This document shows positions 1 through 8,828 of a DNA stretch of 32,404 nt, in pieces. Every line of letters starts with the position of its first letter. Position 1 is the first letter of the stretch. Origin of the DNA: DHVE2 group archaeon (lineage in GTDB: Archaea > Thermoplasmatota > Thermoplasmata > Thermoplasmatales > Aciduliprofundaceae); NCBI GenBank assembly GCA_015521465.1, contig WAOD01000071.1:1-32404 (forward strand). Direction: 5' to 3'. Made by a program: the position numbers and the translations under genes. The notes under the pieces were generated by a model, which saw only the letters and a program-made list of their open reading frames with translations, ran no database searches and was not told the origin of the DNA.

Positions 1-981
1 ATTGAGAAATACGGGTGGGGAGCGGGCAGCGACTGGAGCATCGCCGGATACACAGATTTGCAGGAAAAACTGCATAAGAAGATTGCTGAATTCAAAGAGA
101 CGGAAGCGGGACTTGCGTTCCAGACAGGATTTGCGACAAATGCCGGTACCCTCGCTAAGATAGTGGGCAAGGGCGATGTTGTGGTTAGCGATGAACTGAA
201 TCATGGAAGCATAATTGACGGAATCCGCCTTTCAAGAGCGGATAAGGTGATTTACAAGCACCTGGACATGGGGGATTTAGAAGCAAAACTGAAGGAGGTG
301 CACGACAAATACGAACACATTCTCGTAGTAACAGATGGTGTGTTCAGTATGGACGGCGACATAGCGCCAATGGACGAAATAGTAAAAATTGCGGACGAGT
401 ACGGCGCAATGACATATGTGGATGATTCCCACGGCGAAGGAGTTTTAGGAGAAGGGCGCGGGATAGGCCACCATTTTGGAGTGCAGAAGAAGATCGATTT
501 CCAGATGGGAACGTTCTCCAAGGCCCTCGGCTCAATGGGCGGTATGATTGCAGGAGAAGAGTACGCGATGGAATACATATATAACACTGCCCGCACTTGG
601 CTTTTAAGCGCAGCATATCCTCCAGCGGTTACCGCGGCGAATATTAAATCTCTGGAAATCGTCATGCAGGAAAAGGACCGCGTGCAGCGCCTATGGGACA
701 ATCGCAACTACTTCAAGAAAGGCTTAGAGGACTTGGGATTCGACACGTGGAAGAGCCAGACACCCATAGTGCCGGTAATGGTCCGAGACTCGAAGAAAGC
801 GAAGGAGCTGGCGCACAAATTGTTTGACGCAGGTGTATTTGCATTGCCAATAGTGTTCCCAATGGTGCCTCGCGGCTTAGAGAGAATAAGGAACCAGATA
901 AGCGCAGGCCACACCAAAGAAGACCTGGATTACGCGCTAAACGCCTACGAGAAGGCGGGTAAGGATCTGGGATTAATCTAA
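1..981 (+). CDS. PLP-dependent alpha-oxoamine synthase family (2-amino-3-ketobutyrate CoA ligase / AON synthase-like), 5' truncated
   Basis: The frame is open from base 1, so the gene starts outside the window; 326 residues are visible of the usual ~395. The family condenses an acyl-CoA with an amino acid (glycine C-acetyltransferase, 8-amino-7-oxononanoate synthase) or runs the cleavage in threonine breakdown. Seen: YGWGAGSDWSIAGYTDLQ, corresponding to the family's substrate-entry segment; DDSHGEGVLG (His codon 430-432), which stacks on or contacts PLP; and TFSKALGSMGG, with the Schiff-base lysine at codon 520-522. The C-terminal domain looks complete (PIVFPMVPRGLERIRNQIS). No threonine dehydrogenase or biotin gene is in view, so the substrate cannot be decided. 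Family assignment is firm, exact reaction open. A short T-run (989-994) follows the stop. Confidence 0.9.
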   Translation: MEKYGWGAGSDWSIAGYTDLQEKLHKKIAEFKETEAGLAFQTGFATNAGTLAKIVGKGDVVVSDELNHGSIIDGIRLSRADKVIYKHLDMGDLEAKLKEVHDKYEHILVVTDGVFSMDGDIAPMDEIVKIADEYGAMTYVDDSHGEGVLGEGRGIGHHFGVQKKIDFQMGTFSKALGSMGGMIAGEEYAMEYIYNTARTWLLSAAYPPAVTAANIKSLEIVMQEKDRVQRLWDNRNYFKKGLEDLGFDTWKSQTPIVPVMVRDSKKAKELAHKLFDAGVFALPIVFPMVPRGLERIRNQISAGHTKEDLDYALNAYEKAGKDLGLI

Positions 982-1003
982 TCCCTTCTTTTTTGTGATT
1001 TTT

Positions 1004-1534
1004 ATGGCAAAGAAAGGCGCAATTTACGAGCGGGAATTAAAAGGAATTCTTGCTGGTGAAGAAAAAACGATAAAAAAGATGTCGAAGGGAATGAGCGAAG
1101 AGGAGAGGGAAAATTATGAGAGCATGATTAAAAAACCGTTTCTGGTTTTACGCGCTGCCGGCTCATTTGGAATAGACCTTATTGCGATAAGGCAGGATTA
1201 TTCTTTTCCCATAGAAGTAAAATCATCTAAAGAAAAAACGTTGAGATTCACGCAAAATCGCGGGAGAGGACAGAAGCAGGCAGAGGACATAGTGAAAGAA
1301 TGCTCCCGCGCAGGGGTGATCGCTCTTTACGCTTACCGTCTTAAATCTTACCGGGGTGACCCGTGGAGAATTTTCACGTTGCCAATGGATTCGGGATTCG
1401 AAGGCTGGGCGAGGTACGTTTACGATATACTTCCTAAAATTTCCTTGACTCGGGATAGCAATTACATAATGCACTGGGAAGAAGGTATGCCGTTGAGCAG
1501 GTTCATATCATACCTAAATTACGAGGAAGAATAG
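1004..1534 (+). CDS. hjc: Holliday junction resolvase Hjc-like nuclease with an N-terminal insertion
   Basis: Archaeal Hjc cuts four-way DNA junctions during recombination and fork repair. Its PD-(D/E)XK-type residues are visible: E9 in YERELK, D58 in AGSFGIDLIAI and E71/K73 in PIEVKSS. In typical Hjc the first acidic residue and the Asp lie about 24 residues apart; here they are 49 apart because of a charged Lys/Glu-rich stretch at about residues 15-45. The C-terminus is also longer, giving 176 residues against roughly 120-140. The ATG at 1004 is chosen because MAKKGAIYERE matches the family start; an in-frame GTG at 995 would add three residues. The last 21 bases overlap the convergent antiporter gene. 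Confidence 0.82.
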   Translation: MAKKGAIYERELKGILAGEEKTIKKMSKGMSEEERENYESMIKKPFLVLRAAGSFGIDLIAIRQDYSFPIEVKSSKEKTLRFTQNRGRGQKQAEDIVKECSRAGVIALYAYRLKSYRGDPWRIFTLPMDSGFEGWARYVYDILPKISLTRDSNYIMHWEEGMPLSRFISYLNYEEE

Positions 1535-2509
1535 GAAGATTCCATAGGTTACCAAAAACGCAATACCTTCAATTTTAGATATCTTTTTTCTCATTGCAAA
1601 TACAAATACCATTAGGGTTAGTATTGCTAAAAAAGAAGAGGTTAGTAGGAGAGAACTTGCCTGTAATTTAATCGGTTTGATTAGCGCTGCGCTTCCAACC
1701 ACTATTAATGTGTTGAATATGTTGCTCCCAATTATATTGCCAACTGCAATACCGTGCTTTTTCTTTATTGTCGCTGACACGGTTGTTGCCAGTTCTGGCA
1801 GTGATGTGCCTACTGCTATTGCCGTTGCCGCGATAACTATCTCAGGAATGCCAAACATTCTGGAAATGTCCACTGCGGAATCCACCAATACGTTTGCACC
1901 CCACACTATGCCGAGTGCACCCAGTATTGTGTAAATTACTGAGAGAACCATACTTTTATCAGGATTGATTTCTTCCACTTCCTCTTTCCTTCCACGTATG
2001 TCGTTGAGATATATTATGTAGATAACAACAAACACTACACCCATCCACCATGTAACTTGATTAAATACGAAAACGAAGAAAAGAAGAAGTCCAGTAACCA
2101 GAGTGAGGGTTATTGCATCTCTCCTCACATATTTTGAAAGTGCAAGGGGCATGATTATGGCCGCTATTCCAAGAACCAGTCCTATGTTTGCAATGTTGCT
2201 TCCCACCGCGTTTCCCCAGGAAGTTTCCGGGTGTCCGTAGAAAGAAGCGATATCTGATACGGACATCTCTGGCAGTGAAGTGGCCAAAGCGACAATTGTC
2301 AGTCCTATTGTGTGTTCGCTCACCTTTAAATGTGCGGCAATACTTGATGCACCTTCAACAAAATAATCGCTTCCTGTGACCAAAAGATAAATACCTATCA
2401 CGAAGTTTAGTGCTAAAATCCCTGTATTTGATGAGTTTTGAATCATGATGTAGTACATAGGAAAAGATACGAAAACAATGACAATGAAAATAATGTCCTT
2501 CCCTCTCAT
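1514..2509 (-). CDS. CaCA-family sodium/calcium (cation/H+) exchanger
   Basis: A 331-residue integral membrane protein with the two alpha repeats that define calcium/cation antiporters. Repeat 1 has GLTIVALATSLPEMSVS followed by GNAVGSNIANIGLVLG. Repeat 2 has AIAVGTSLPELATTVSA followed by GNIIGSNIFNTL. The acidic residue in each SLPE motif is an ion ligand in this family. About ten hydrophobic segments surround a short charged middle loop (DIRGRKEEVEEINPDKS), the usual 5+5 inverted-repeat topology. It would exchange Na+ or H+ for Ca2+ at the cytoplasmic membrane; the ion pair cannot be told from sequence. The 3' end overlaps hjc by 21 bases on the opposite strand. Confidence 0.92.
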   Translation of the reverse strand: MRGKDIIFIVIVFVSFPMYYIMIQNSSNTGILALNFVIGIYLLVTGSDYFVEGASSIAAHLKVSEHTIGLTIVALATSLPEMSVSDIASFYGHPETSWGNAVGSNIANIGLVLGIAAIIMPLALSKYVRRDAITLTLVTGLLLFFVFVFNQVTWWMGVVFVVIYIIYLNDIRGRKEEVEEINPDKSMVLSVIYTILGALGIVWGANVLVDSAVDISRMFGIPEIVIAATAIAVGTSLPELATTVSATIKKKHGIAVGNIIGSNIFNTLIVVGSAALIKPIKLQASSLLLTSSFLAILTLMVFVFAMRKKISKIEGIAFLVTYGIFLFFLVI

Positions 2510-2608
2510 CCTTAGGTTATATGAAGCGATTATATTAATGTTGACTTCTTTTCATTATATTTTCGTCCTGTGCAAATAATCATTTGAATAAACTCAAACC
2601 ATAAACAG

Positions 2609-2616
2609 TTATATAC
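2609..2616 (+). promoter_or_regulatory. TATA box (BoxA) of DNA ligase gene
   Basis: TTATATAC lies with its centre about 25 bases before the ATG at 2637. At normal archaeal spacing this puts the transcript start at or very near the start codon, so the ligase mRNA is probably leaderless. No Shine-Dalgarno match precedes the ATG, which agrees. Confidence 0.75.
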
Positions 2617-2636
2617 TTACACACAATATTTGTAAC

Positions 2637-4412
2637 ATGCTTTACAGGGAGCTCGCGGAGACATACGAGAAGATAGAGGGAACAACCAAGCGTTTGGAAA
2701 TGACAGATTATCTGGTAGAACTTTTGAAGAAAACTCCCCATGATATAATTGACAAGGTTGTATATTTAACGCAGGGCAAGCTGTATCCTGATTTTGTGGG
2801 TGTGGAATTGGGGCTTGCGGAGAAACTTGCAGTTAAAGCGGTAGCCCTTGCTTCTGGCGTTTCGGAGAAAAAGGTTGTAGAATTGCTTTACAATTATGGA
2901 GATCTGGGTACTGTTTCCGAGGAATTGCTAAAGAAAAAGAGGCAAAAGAGTTTGTTTTCATTTAACACTGATGAGAAGTTGTCCGTGGAAAAGGTTTACG
3001 AAAATTTCGTAAAAATAGCCGGAACCGAAGGTTCTGGAAGTCAGGACAAAAAAATAAAGCTCCTTGTGGAGCTGTTCAATGTGGCTACACCCAGAGAAGC
3101 CAGGTATATAGCTCGTACTGTTGTTGGCAAACTGAGACTGGGCATAGCAGATATGACTATTTTAGACGCACTTGCCGCTGCTTTTGGAGATGGAAAGGAG
3201 CATAGAAAATACGTGGAGCGCGCTTACAATATCCACCCAGACCTTGGTTATATAGCGAAGGTGTTAGCGGCAGAGGGAGTAGAAGGGGTGATTAATATCC
3301 AGATTGAAGTGGGTGTGCCAATTCGCGCCATGCTTGCAGAGCGCTTGCCGTCTCTCGAAGAAATTCTTAAAAAAATGGGGGGCAGGGCAGCTTTTGAGTA
3401 CAAGTACGATGGAATGAGAATACAGGCGCATGTTACCAAAGATAAAACGGTGTTGTATTCACGGCGTCTGGAGAATCTAACTTCCCAGTTTCCCGATGTG
3501 ATCTCTGCAATAGGTGAGGCATTCAAGGGCGATAATGCAATTTTTGACGGAGAGGCTGTGCCCGTTGATGTTAATACTGGAGAATTGCTACCTTTTCAAA
3601 TGGTATCCCACCGTCGCGGGAGAAAGTACGGTATTGAAAAAATAATAGATGAGATTCCTGTTGTGCTCTTTCTTTTTGATGTTCTCTATCTAAATGGAGA
3701 GGATATGACTACCAAGCCATATTCTGTGCGCAGGAAAGCCCTGGAAGAGTGGATAACCGAAACTGACCGTGTAAAGTTTGCACATCGTATTGTGTCTGAT
3801 AATCTTGATGAGATACGGCTATTTTTTGATAAAGCAATAGCTGATGGTTGTGAAGGGCTTGTTGCCAAAAATATAGGTGATGAGAGTATATACCGTGCAG
3901 GTGCCAGGGAGTTTTTATGGATAAAGTACAAGAGGGATTACAGGATAGAGCTTATTGATACTCTGGACCTCGTGGTTGTGGGTGCATTTGCAGGCAAAGG
4001 TCGTAGAAAGGGCACTTACGGGGCTCTACTCATGGCTGCTTACAATCCTGATAAAGATAGTTTTGAGACCGTTTGCAAGCTCGGCTCCGGGTTCACCGAT
4101 GAGCAGCTTGCCGGTTTGCCAAGGATGTTCGAGGGACTTCTCCTCAAAGAAAGACACCCCCGGGTTTGGAGCGAGATAGAAGCTGATTACTGGTTCGTGC
4201 CCCGGATTGTTATGGAAGTGGTTGGTGCCGAGATAACACTTAGTCCCACTCACACGTGCGCCCGCGATGTTGTGGAGCATGGAAGCGGCCTGGCGATACG
4301 CTTTCCGAGATTCACCGGAAAATGGCGCGATGATAAGAGTCCTGAAGAGGCCACAACAACAAAAGAGCTTGTGGAAATGTATCGCTCTCAGGTAAAAAAA
4401 GTGGAAAAATAG
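2637..4412 (+). CDS. lig: ATP-dependent DNA ligase, archaeal LigI type
   Basis: A 591-residue replicative/repair ligase that seals nicks through an enzyme-AMP intermediate. The order is an N-terminal DNA-binding domain (about 1-220), an adenylation domain with motif I EYKYDGMR (AMP-accepting K256), motif III-like FDGEAVPVD, LFDVLYLNG and motif IV EGLVAKN, then motif V LWIKYKRDY and an OB domain ending in FPRFTGKWRDDKSPEEATT. The length is normal for archaeal Lig. TGTAAC directly before the ATG and a TATA box 25 bases upstream support a leaderless start. The gene diverges from the antiporter across 127 bases and ends one base from the convergent peptidase gene. Confidence 0.97.
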   Translation: MLYRELAETYEKIEGTTKRLEMTDYLVELLKKTPHDIIDKVVYLTQGKLYPDFVGVELGLAEKLAVKAVALASGVSEKKVVELLYNYGDLGTVSEELLKKKRQKSLFSFNTDEKLSVEKVYENFVKIAGTEGSGSQDKKIKLLVELFNVATPREARYIARTVVGKLRLGIADMTILDALAAAFGDGKEHRKYVERAYNIHPDLGYIAKVLAAEGVEGVINIQIEVGVPIRAMLAERLPSLEEILKKMGGRAAFEYKYDGMRIQAHVTKDKTVLYSRRLENLTSQFPDVISAIGEAFKGDNAIFDGEAVPVDVNTGELLPFQMVSHRRGRKYGIEKIIDEIPVVLFLFDVLYLNGEDMTTKPYSVRRKALEEWITETDRVKFAHRIVSDNLDEIRLFFDKAIADGCEGLVAKNIGDESIYRAGAREFLWIKYKRDYRIELIDTLDLVVVGAFAGKGRRKGTYGALLMAAYNPDKDSFETVCKLGSGFTDEQLAGLPRMFEGLLLKERHPRVWSEIEADYWFVPRIVMEVVGAEITLSPTHTCARDVVEHGSGLAIRFPRFTGKWRDDKSPEEATTTKELVEMYRSQVKKVEK

Positions 4413-4413
4413 A

Positions 4414-5421
4414 TTACCAGCTCAGATTCACCTCTCCTATTTTTTCAAAGGCGTGCTTGAGAAGGGAAATTGTATTTTCCAGATCTTTCTTGTCAATCAT
4501 CTCTACCCCTGAGTGCATGTACCTTTCAGGTATGGAAATTACTCCTGTTGCTATGCCGTCCCGGGCCAGCTGGATTATATCTGCGTCTGTTCCTGAATAC
4601 GATGGATTTGCTTCTATTTGGTAGGGTATATTTTTCTCTTTTGCAACTTTTAAGAAGTGCCTGTATAGTTTTGGGTGGGATACAGAGCCCACGCCTATAA
4701 CTGGCCCCTTTCCCAGTTCTATCGGCACGTCCTCCTTGCTCACATGGGGCATGGTTGCGTGGGTAACGTCCACAGCTATTCCCACATCGGGGTATATTCC
4801 GTAACTCGAGGTTCTCGCGCCCTTGAGACCTACTTCTTCCTGAACAGTGGCAACAAAGTATATGGTGGAATCCGACTCTATTTCTTCCATTAGCTTGATA
4901 ATGGTGTATACTCCTACTCTATCGTCTAATGAGTTTGCAACTATCCTTTTTTCCATTTCCATGTACATGGGTTCAAATGAGCCCACATCACCTATGCTAA
5001 CATGCTTCTCAGCTTCCTCTTTGCTATCCACTCCTATGTCCACCCTCAAGTCCTTGAACTCTACATTTTTTTTCTCCTTACCCAAGTGAGGGGGCTTCTC
5101 ACCAATAACACCGTAAATAAAACCGTTCTCCGTTTTTATTCTTACCACAGAGGATCTCAGGACGTTTGTGTGTACACCGCCTATTGGGGATATTAGCAGG
5201 TACCCGTCATCTGTAATCCCCTTTACCATGAACCCTATCTGGTCCATGTGTGCTGCTATCATTACTTTCCTCTTTCCTCCTTTTTTAACACCTATTACGT
5301 TTCCCAGTCTGTCCACTAAAACCTCGTCTGCGTGTTTCTCCATTTCTTCCCTGACTATTGCCCTTATATCGTCTTCAAATCCAGCAACTCCAAAAGCATT
5401 TACAATATCTTTAAGGTTCAT
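4414..5421 (-). CDS. M42-family metalloaminopeptidase (TET-like)
   Basis: 335 residues of a cytosolic di-zinc or di-cobalt aminopeptidase; family members form large tetrahedral assemblies that finish off peptides released by the proteasome. Visible ligands and catalytic residues are H58 and D60 in AAHMDQIGFMV, the NSLDDR segment (D166/D167), E195/E196 in VQEEVGLKGA, D218 in VDVTHA and a C-terminal His in ERYMHSGVEM. The family is sometimes annotated endoglucanase; the peptidase motifs argue against that. TATTAAAT about 29 bases upstream of the start (minus strand) could be its TATA box. It faces the ligase gene tail to tail with a one-base gap. Confidence 0.93.
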   Translation of the reverse strand: MNLKDIVNAFGVAGFEDDIRAIVREEMEKHADEVLVDRLGNVIGVKKGGKRKVMIAAHMDQIGFMVKGITDDGYLLISPIGGVHTNVLRSSVVRIKTENGFIYGVIGEKPPHLGKEKKNVEFKDLRVDIGVDSKEEAEKHVSIGDVGSFEPMYMEMEKRIVANSLDDRVGVYTIIKLMEEIESDSTIYFVATVQEEVGLKGARTSSYGIYPDVGIAVDVTHATMPHVSKEDVPIELGKGPVIGVGSVSHPKLYRHFLKVAKEKNIPYQIEANPSYSGTDADIIQLARDGIATGVISIPERYMHSGVEMIDKKDLENTISLLKHAFEKIGEVNLSW

Positions 5422-5495
5422 ACTACGGCATGGTCATGGTGAATTTAATATCTTTCATGTCATGATTCTGGAAATTTAAATATTTGCAAATTCAC

Positions 5496-6242
5496 TTATC
5501 TCCCTTTAATAAACTCATCAGGGCTTTTCCCTTCTTTTTTGGCCATTTTTTTAATCATTTTCCACGTACCGCTTCCGTACTGGGCTGCTTTCTTCTCTCT
5601 CTCTACAATTATCTCAGGAACCCCTAATTGACGGGCTGCCTCCCGCAGTACCCATTTTCTAATTCCTTTATGAATCTTGCATTCTTCGGGTATTCTTGAA
5701 GCAAGGCTCTGCATCTCTTCCATCAAGTATGGTGTGATAAGTGTTTTTTCGTACTTTTTTGCTATTTTTTGCTCTCTCGGAACGGTGTTTGTGAGTAATT
5801 TTTCCACATCCTTTTTCATCAACTCTGGTGCCTGAAGATACTTAGAGTACCCGCCGAATAGCTCGTCTGCACCCTGCCCGGTGCATATCACACTTTCCTC
5901 AGCGTTTTTAGTTACTATTAGAAGGGGCAATTCAAAGGATATTTCAACAGGGGTAATTTTTTCATCTAATTCCTTGAGTTCTTTTATGCCTTCCAATATC
6001 ATTTTTTCAGAGATTATTATCTTGGTAAAATCTATTCCCAAATTATTTGAAACTTTTTTTGCATTGTCCAAATCCTTGCTGCTTTCCATGCCTATGGTGT
6101 AGTATGATTTTATGCTGTTTCTGCACAGGTAAGCAATAATTGAGCTATCCAGCCCCCCAGAAAAAGATAGGGCAGAATTTTCAGGGCATTTTATCTTCCT
6201 AAGTATCTCTGCCAGTTCACCTGCGTATTCATCGCAGAACAT
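5496..6242 (-). CDS. stand-alone asparagine-synthetase-like PP-loop protein (no glutaminase domain)
   Basis: 248 residues that match only the synthetase half of asparagine synthetase B. The ATP-binding PP-loop is SFSGGLDSS (residues 26-34) and the second signature is CTGQGADELFGGY (120-132). The C-terminal part has KWVLREAARQLGVP and QYGSG. The N-terminal Ntn glutaminase domain is absent, as in a group of small archaeal relatives whose function is not established. An ATP-pyrophosphatase adenylating a carboxylate or carbonyl group is the likely chemistry; the substrate is unknown. ATG at 6242 overlaps the glyS stop by one base (TGATG) and has GAGGAG five bases upstream; GTG at 6245 is possible but too close to that site. 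It is the last gene of the CBS-glyS operon. Confidence 0.8.
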   Translation of the reverse strand: MFCDEYAGELAEILRKIKCPENSALSFSGGLDSSIIAYLCRNSIKSYYTIGMESSKDLDNAKKVSNNLGIDFTKIIISEKMILEGIKELKELDEKITPVEISFELPLLIVTKNAEESVICTGQGADELFGGYSKYLQAPELMKKDVEKLLTNTVPREQKIAKKYEKTLITPYLMEEMQSLASRIPEECKIHKGIRKWVLREAARQLGVPEIIVEREKKAAQYGSGTWKMIKKMAKKEGKSPDEFIKGR

Positions 6243-7927
6243 CACAACTCCTCAAACAAAATCTCTTCCGCTACGAGTTTTTTCAGTGTATCCTTCAGCT
6301 CATCTTTATTTATCCTCTTTTGTTTTGTGCTGTCCCTTTCTCTGATTGTCACGGTATTATCTTCTTTTGTCTGGTAATCTACGGTTATGCAGAAAGGAAC
6401 TCCTATTTCATCGGCACGGGCGTATCTCCTTCCTATGGAACCTGAATCATCGTAGTATCCGTTAATCCCTGCAGTTCGCAGCTCTTTCATAATATCTCTT
6501 GCAATGCTGTCCAAGCTGTCCTTTGCCATCAGCGGTAAAATACCGACTTTAATCGGTGCCAGGCGCGGGGGAAACCTTAGCACTTTGTATCCCGTATCTT
6601 GCCTCTCGTAGTAAGTATGCTCAATTATTGAATATATCAGCCGGTCTATTCCAAAAGAGGGCTCTATTACGTGTGGCAAGAACCTCTCGCCGGATACCTT
6701 TTTCTCAACGTCTATCACTTCGTATGCCTCTTCTGGCACATCGTACACGTGTCCGTCCAACTCTATTTTTAAGGTTCCATGAACGGAATTTTCTTCAAAC
6801 TCCATGGCCTCCATTGCTCTGGCTATTTTCATTGCGGCGGCTTTGTACCTCGGACCCAGTATTTCCATCCTTGGCACTATTTTGTTAATCCGTATCTTTC
6901 TTTCTTTTTCAAACTTTCTAAACGCGCGCATGTCCGCTCCTGAGCTTTCCATGTGCCTTTTAAGGTCGTAATCTCCTCTGTACGCGATTCCTATTACCTC
7001 TGTCCAGCCATTAGATATGAGAATCTCGCAGTCCCAGGTGTCTTTTGAGTAATGTGCAAGTTCCTCGCGGTGGTGCTGTCTGAACCTGATTTTGGATGTA
7101 TCAATACCAACGCTTTTCAAGAATGAAAGTATTTTTTGCATGTAATAAATGATGTATCCGTTTGCAAGGCCGGATTTGTAAGCTTCCTTTGCATTAATTT
7201 TTAATTCAAAGCCATCCCTTGTCAAAAGTGGAAGTTCAATGTCTTCAATTAATTCTTCGTTGAATTTCTCTTCAGGATCAACAAATAGTTCTATCTCTGC
7301 CATGTTGAATTCCCTCTGCCTGAGCACACCCTGGCGAGGTGATATTTCGTTTCTGTATGCTTTTCCAATCTGAGCCACGCCCATTGGTAATTTCTCTCTG
7401 TTTATGCGATACAGCGTTGGAAAATTGATGAAAATACCCTGGGCGGTCTCAGGCCTGAGAAAGCCTCTTTTATCCAGCCCGATGGTTGTGGAAAACATCA
7501 GGTGAAACTCTTCAACCTTTCCGAATTTTCCGTTGCAGTCAGGACATCGTACGTCATTTTCTTCTATTATTTTTTCTATTTCGTCGGGAGTTAACAAATC
7601 TGGATTGTCCACAAAATCCTTAATCAGTTCATCAACTCTGAATGCATGGCCGCATGAAATGCATCTCACCATGTAATCGGTGAATTTGTCCACATGCCCC
7701 GAAGCCTTGTAAACAGAGTCCGGCCCAATAGCCGGAGCGTCTATGAACAGCAAACCGTCAGAATAAACGAATTCTTCCAGCCAAATATCCAAAAGGTTCT
7801 TTTTCAAGAGGGCACCCACGGGTCCGTAGTCATAAAATCCAGAAACTCCGCCGTATATCTCGTATGCTCCCCAGTATATACCTCTCCTCTTGGTAATATC
7901 TGCGATTTTTCCGCGTATTTCTTTCAT
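6242..7927 (-). CDS. glyS: glycyl-tRNA synthetase (alpha2 type)
   Basis: 561 residues of the archaeal/eukaryotic dimeric class II enzyme that charges tRNA-Gly. Seen: N-terminal motif-1 area GGVSGFYDYGPVGALLKKN; Cys pairs RCISCGH and RCPDCNG that could bind zinc; RGFLRPETAQGIFINF; motif 2 IGKAYRNEISPRQGVLRQ; motif 3 EPSFGIDRLIYSIIE; and a C-terminal anticodon-binding domain beginning near APIKVGILPL. The start overlaps the CBS gene by four bases (ATGA) and the end overlaps the AsnB-like gene, so the three are probably co-translated. Length and motifs are complete. Confidence 0.97.
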   Translation of the reverse strand: MKEIRGKIADITKRRGIYWGAYEIYGGVSGFYDYGPVGALLKKNLLDIWLEEFVYSDGLLFIDAPAIGPDSVYKASGHVDKFTDYMVRCISCGHAFRVDELIKDFVDNPDLLTPDEIEKIIEENDVRCPDCNGKFGKVEEFHLMFSTTIGLDKRGFLRPETAQGIFINFPTLYRINREKLPMGVAQIGKAYRNEISPRQGVLRQREFNMAEIELFVDPEEKFNEELIEDIELPLLTRDGFELKINAKEAYKSGLANGYIIYYMQKILSFLKSVGIDTSKIRFRQHHREELAHYSKDTWDCEILISNGWTEVIGIAYRGDYDLKRHMESSGADMRAFRKFEKERKIRINKIVPRMEILGPRYKAAAMKIARAMEAMEFEENSVHGTLKIELDGHVYDVPEEAYEVIDVEKKVSGERFLPHVIEPSFGIDRLIYSIIEHTYYERQDTGYKVLRFPPRLAPIKVGILPLMAKDSLDSIARDIMKELRTAGINGYYDDSGSIGRRYARADEIGVPFCITVDYQTKEDNTVTIRERDSTKQKRINKDELKDTLKKLVAEEILFEEL

Positions 7928-8778
7928 TCCTCCACACCTGCCAGAGATGCAACAACATCCATGTCGTATATCATGGCTTTTAGATTGTCGTGCAGATCCC
8001 TAACGGGCAACTGGGAGAAATTGTTTCTTTTCATTATTTTTGCTGCCTCCCAAATGGGTGTTTTTGAGAACACCGTTGTTGGATTTTTAATCATAACCTC
8101 TTCCACTGGGATTTTTGGAAGTTCAACTTTCTCCACCATGTAAAACAGCTTCATGACGTTTCGTATCCCTTCCCAGTTCCAAGCGTCCTCGTCATCTCCC
8201 AAACCCAGTTCTGACATAGCTACTTTCTTGTCCACAGATGCTTTGTCAAACAGGTCTCTTTCCGTTACGATGCCTATCAAGTTTCCATCATCATTAACCA
8301 CTGGATACGCCGGAATTGCTGTTAATGTTATTGCTTTCAATACCACAGGTAACGGTGTGTATTTGTGCATGGGAAAGCATGGCTTTGTTACAAGTTCCTC
8401 TACAGGAGTGCTAATTCTCTTCTTTATTACCTCTGAGAGAAAATCCTGGGGGGTGAGTATTCCAACAACGTAATTGTTTTCGTCTATTACTACTATGTGC
8501 CTTCTGTTGTATCTCATCATAACCCTTGCAGCGTATTCTATGGAGTCATCCTCTTTTACCACTGGAACATCTCTCCGGGTAAGCATGGCGAGCTGCTCCT
8601 CATCTGGATTTTCAAAAATGTCTCTGCGGGAAACCATGCCTATGAGCTTACCCTCTTTATCCACCACTGGCATTCCCGTTATGTTGTTCTTCACGAGTTT
8701 TATTAGCACGTCCCTCCGCGTGGCCGGTGCAACAATGGTAATGGGATTGGGAGACATTATGTCACTAACTGTTTCCAT
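7924..8778 (-). CDS. protein of four CBS domains
   Basis: 284 residues made of two Bateman modules: four CBS motifs starting at VSDIMSPNPITI, LTRRDVPVVKEDD, PVEELVTKPCFPM and PVEEVMIKNPTTV, each followed by a valine-rich strand such as GMPVVDKEGKLIGMVSRRD. CBS pairs bind adenine nucleotides or S-adenosyl compounds and act as energy or metabolite sensors; no attached enzyme domain is present. ATG at 8778 is preferred because AGGTG lies eight bases upstream; the in-frame GTG at 8787 sits inside that site. It heads the operon CBS-glyS-AsnB-like, so it might tune or report on translation capacity, which is inference from position only. Confidence 0.88.
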   Translation of the reverse strand: METVSDIMSPNPITIVAPATRRDVLIKLVKNNITGMPVVDKEGKLIGMVSRRDIFENPDEEQLAMLTRRDVPVVKEDDSIEYAARVMMRYNRRHIVVIDENNYVVGILTPQDFLSEVIKKRISTPVEELVTKPCFPMHKYTPLPVVLKAITLTAIPAYPVVNDDGNLIGIVTERDLFDKASVDKKVAMSELGLGDDEDAWNWEGIRNVMKLFYMVEKVELPKIPVEEVMIKNPTTVFSKTPIWEAAKIMKRNNFSQLPVRDLHDNLKAMIYDMDVVASLAGVEE

Positions 8779-8812
8779 ATAAATCACACCTGTTAACGAA
8801 AAAAAGAAAAGG

Positions 8813-8820
8813 TATATAAT
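8813..8820 (-). promoter_or_regulatory. TATA box of the CBS-glyS operon
   Basis: On the minus strand this reads TTATATAC. Its centre is about 38 bases before the ATG at 8778, leaving a leader of roughly a dozen bases that holds the AGGTG ribosome site. It lies only eight bases beyond the stop codon of the upstream surface-protein gene, so the operon has its own start. Confidence 0.7.
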
Positions 8821-8828
8821 TCTTGTGC

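Noticed and set aside
252-707. Long open frames antisense to the PLP enzyme and to many other genes
   Set aside because: They are shadows of conserved genes, show no domain pattern and lack ribosome sites.
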